NCBI GenBank assembly: GCA_964596985.1
Contig: CAZQWG010000006.1
Coordinates: 60,283 to 124,282 of the forward strand
Origin: GCA-020345945 sp964596985
GTDB lineage: Archaea; Thermoproteota; Bathyarchaeia; RBG-16-48-13; GCA-020345945
Direction: 5' to 3'
Length of the DNA stretch: 64,000 nucleotides
The translations under genes and the position numbers were made by a program. Below are positions 62,856 through 64,000 of the stretch, piece after piece; the stretch's first letter is position 1, and every line of letters begins with the position of its first letter. The notes below the pieces were generated by a model. The model ran no database searches. It saw only the letters and a program-made list of their open reading frames with translations, and was not told the origin of the DNA.

Positions 62856-63806
62856 TCATCGAATCTCGTTGAAGATGTGTTCGTTGAAGAGTTCGAATCC
62901 TTCTCCGTCGGGTAGATCCTCGAATCGTAGTGTGTAACATGTGACTCCTAGAGGATCATATGCTTTGAGTCTTTGAATGCAGTCATCCACAGTTCCAACG
63001 ATCGACCTGTTCTTGAATGTATTCACCCATTCCTCGAAGGGCATTTTCACCTCGCGTCCTGGGAGTCTCGATCCGCTGGCTTTGTAGATCTCCTTCAACC
63101 TGTCTTCAGCCTTGCGCCGGTTCTTGAAGAGGTATATCCTCGCAATCAGCGATTTCTCGATCTCATCAAAGTCTCTCCCAACTGCCTTACAATGTTCATT
63201 CAGGACACCTAGCAAGTGTTTGTATTGTTCGGGCGCACCATAGAAATTGCATCGGTCTGCTTCTTTGGCGACGACTCTCAAGGTTAGTTTCTCCCCCCAT
63301 CCACCCACGGTGAGCGGAGGATAGGGCTTCTGGATTGGTTTGGGGTCACAGACGGAATCTTCTACCCAGAAGTATTTTCCTTTGAAGCTGGTTTTCTCTT
63401 CTGTCCACAGTAGCTTCATTACACGGATACCTTCTTCCAACTGCCTGATCCGAACCGCGGGGCGAGGATACTCGTATCCGTATGCCTCATACTCTCTCTG
63501 CCTCCACCCCGCCCCGACGCCCATCTCGAGACGCCCGTTAGAGATGACGTCCAAGGTCGCAGCCATCTTCGCAAGCAGCGCAGGATTTCTGAAGGAATTT
63601 GAGAGAACCAGCGGTCCGACTCTGAGTGTTTCCAACTGAGGTGCTAATGCAGAGAGGAGAGTCCAACACTCAAAGCGAGAACCGTGGAGAGCAATATGAT
63701 CTCCAAACCATACTGAATGATAGCCGAGTTCTTCAGCTCTTAGAGCAAGCTTCTTTATAGTTCGCCAATCGTGTGTTGCACTAAGAAATAAACCGATCTT
63801 CTTCAT
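62856..63806 (-). CDS. Luciferase-like F420-dependent oxidoreductase
   Basis: This 316-residue LLM-family protein has a TIM-barrel: GLFLSATHDWRTIKKLALRAEELGYHSVWFGDHI, VGPLVLSNSFRNPALLAKMAATLDVISNGR, MGVGAGWRQREYEAYGY and KPYPPLTVGGWGEKLTLRVVA. Archaeal members usually use F420 rather than FMN, consistent with F420-related genes here. The substrate is unknown; resemblance to methylene-H4MPT reductase is only at fold level. ATG 63806 is clear. Confidence 0.85.
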   Translation of the reverse strand: MKKIGLFLSATHDWRTIKKLALRAEELGYHSVWFGDHIALHGSRFECWTLLSALAPQLETLRVGPLVLSNSFRNPALLAKMAATLDVISNGRLEMGVGAGWRQREYEAYGYEYPRPAVRIRQLEEGIRVMKLLWTEEKTSFKGKYFWVEDSVCDPKPIQKPYPPLTVGGWGEKLTLRVVAKEADRCNFYGAPEQYKHLLGVLNEHCKAVGRDFDEIEKSLIARIYLFKNRRKAEDRLKEIYKASGSRLPGREVKMPFEEWVNTFKNRSIVGTVDDCIQRLKAYDPLGVTCYTLRFEDLPDGEGFELFNEHIFNEIR

Positions 63807-63863
63807 AATCTTATTCTCCTGTAAAAGTAGGAAGAAACGATATGAGTTCTAAACTCGTTCTCT

Positions 63864-64000
63864 TTAAACTTGTCCTCTTTTGTCGGCTTCTTTTATTATT
63901 TGAGTGATTCGTTTTTGAGTGTCTTTCGGGATCGATGTGGGTTGGTGGGTGTCGATTATCTTCTTTGCTTTCTCTCGTGCACGTTCGGTGAGGGTTCTGG
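63864..64000 (-). CDS. C-terminus of probable MttB-family methyltransferase (partial)
   Basis: Only about 45 residues remain before the window edge: the reverse strand reads LTERAREKAKKIIDTH, then SIPKDTQKRITQIIKEADKR and a stop. This pattern (acidic/basic helix, H-x-P, then a second helix) is typical of the C-terminal tail of trimethylamine methyltransferase/MttB proteins. Its catalytic barrel and any pyrrolysine codon are outside the window. It would give this organism a methyl-compound entry into its C1 pathway, but that is inference. Confidence 0.55.
   Translation of the reverse strand, partial: RTLTERAREKAKKIIDTHQPTSIPKDTQKRITQIIKEADKRGQV

Noticed and set aside
1..64000. CRISPR arrays, insertion sequences, rRNA genes or a replication origin
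   Set aside because: No regular direct repeats, transposase genes, rRNA-like sequence or Orc1/Cdc6 gene with origin boxes was seen by eye.

Overview
This window is a stretch of archaeal chromosome. It carries archaeal markers: an archaeal histone, a LigB-type ATP-dependent DNA ligase, an F420 ligase-like protein, an F420-type luciferase-family oxidoreductase, tetrahydromethanopterin and methanofuran C1 enzymes, a 2-phosphosulfolactate phosphatase (coenzyme M pathway) and TATA-like promoters with short leaders. No rRNA, tRNA, CRISPR array or intact insertion sequence was recognised. The combination of methanofuran/H4MPT enzymes, heterodisulfide reductase parts, sugar and peptide degradation genes and a probable MttB-type methyltransferase fragment at the right edge fits an uncultured heterotrophic or acetogenic lineage such as Bathyarchaeia. 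That placement is inference, not proof.

Layout. 0-9 kb: Ca-type P-ATPase, F420 ligase-like protein, REC-PAS regulator, FGGY kinase, a membrane protein coupled to a tiny beta-grasp protein, and a membrane-anchored Mrr-like protein. 9.4-13.3 kb: the formylmethanofuran dehydrogenase operon fwdBAC. 14.7-15.7 kb: mch. 16.3-23.2 kb: a compact run comB-hdrC-hdrB-tfrB-like-tfrA-like-hdrA. 23.4-26.2 kb: a small helical protein, MobB fused to a 4Fe-4S domain, a branched-chain aminotransferase and a small membrane protein. 26.4-28.5 kb: a divergent FtsZ-family GTPase downstream of a secreted/membrane-anchored protein. 29-32.9 kb: D-aminoacylase, M20 peptidase and DUF89 phosphatase. 33-36.7 kb: a less familiar block with a divergent class II lysyl-tRNA synthetase, a frameshifted zinc-ribbon protein, an HEEIH-motif membrane protein and a 54-residue membrane protein. 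36.8-39 kb: threonine synthase, winged-helix regulator and cupin. 39.7-43.6 kb: an AbrB regulator with a heterodimeric ABC exporter. 43.6-54 kb: DNA ligase, MoaD-like protein, CPBP protease, M20 amidohydrolase, OB-fold ssDNA-binding protein, aldolase, histone, pseudo-protease, zinc ribbon, and a paralogue of the 27.5 kb exoprotein. 54-59.2 kb: GH15 glucoamylase-like enzyme and a nucleotide-sugar/glycosyltransferase operon. 59.3-64 kb: assorted enzymes ending in the C-terminus of a probable MttB-family protein.

How it works together. Fwd and Mch are steps of the archaeal C1 (methyl-branch) pathway. MobB-4Fe4S could serve the molybdopterin/tungstopterin cofactor of Fwd. ComB sits in front of the Hdr/Tfr genes, suggesting that coenzyme M thiols feed a hybrid Hdr-fumarate-reductase complex. 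In that complex the two-domain methanogen TfrB appears as separate proteins, and the MvhD-like tail of HdrA has lost its cluster cysteines. The least-described elements are this hybrid complex and the FtsZ-like/exoprotein pair with its distant zinc-finger paralogue.
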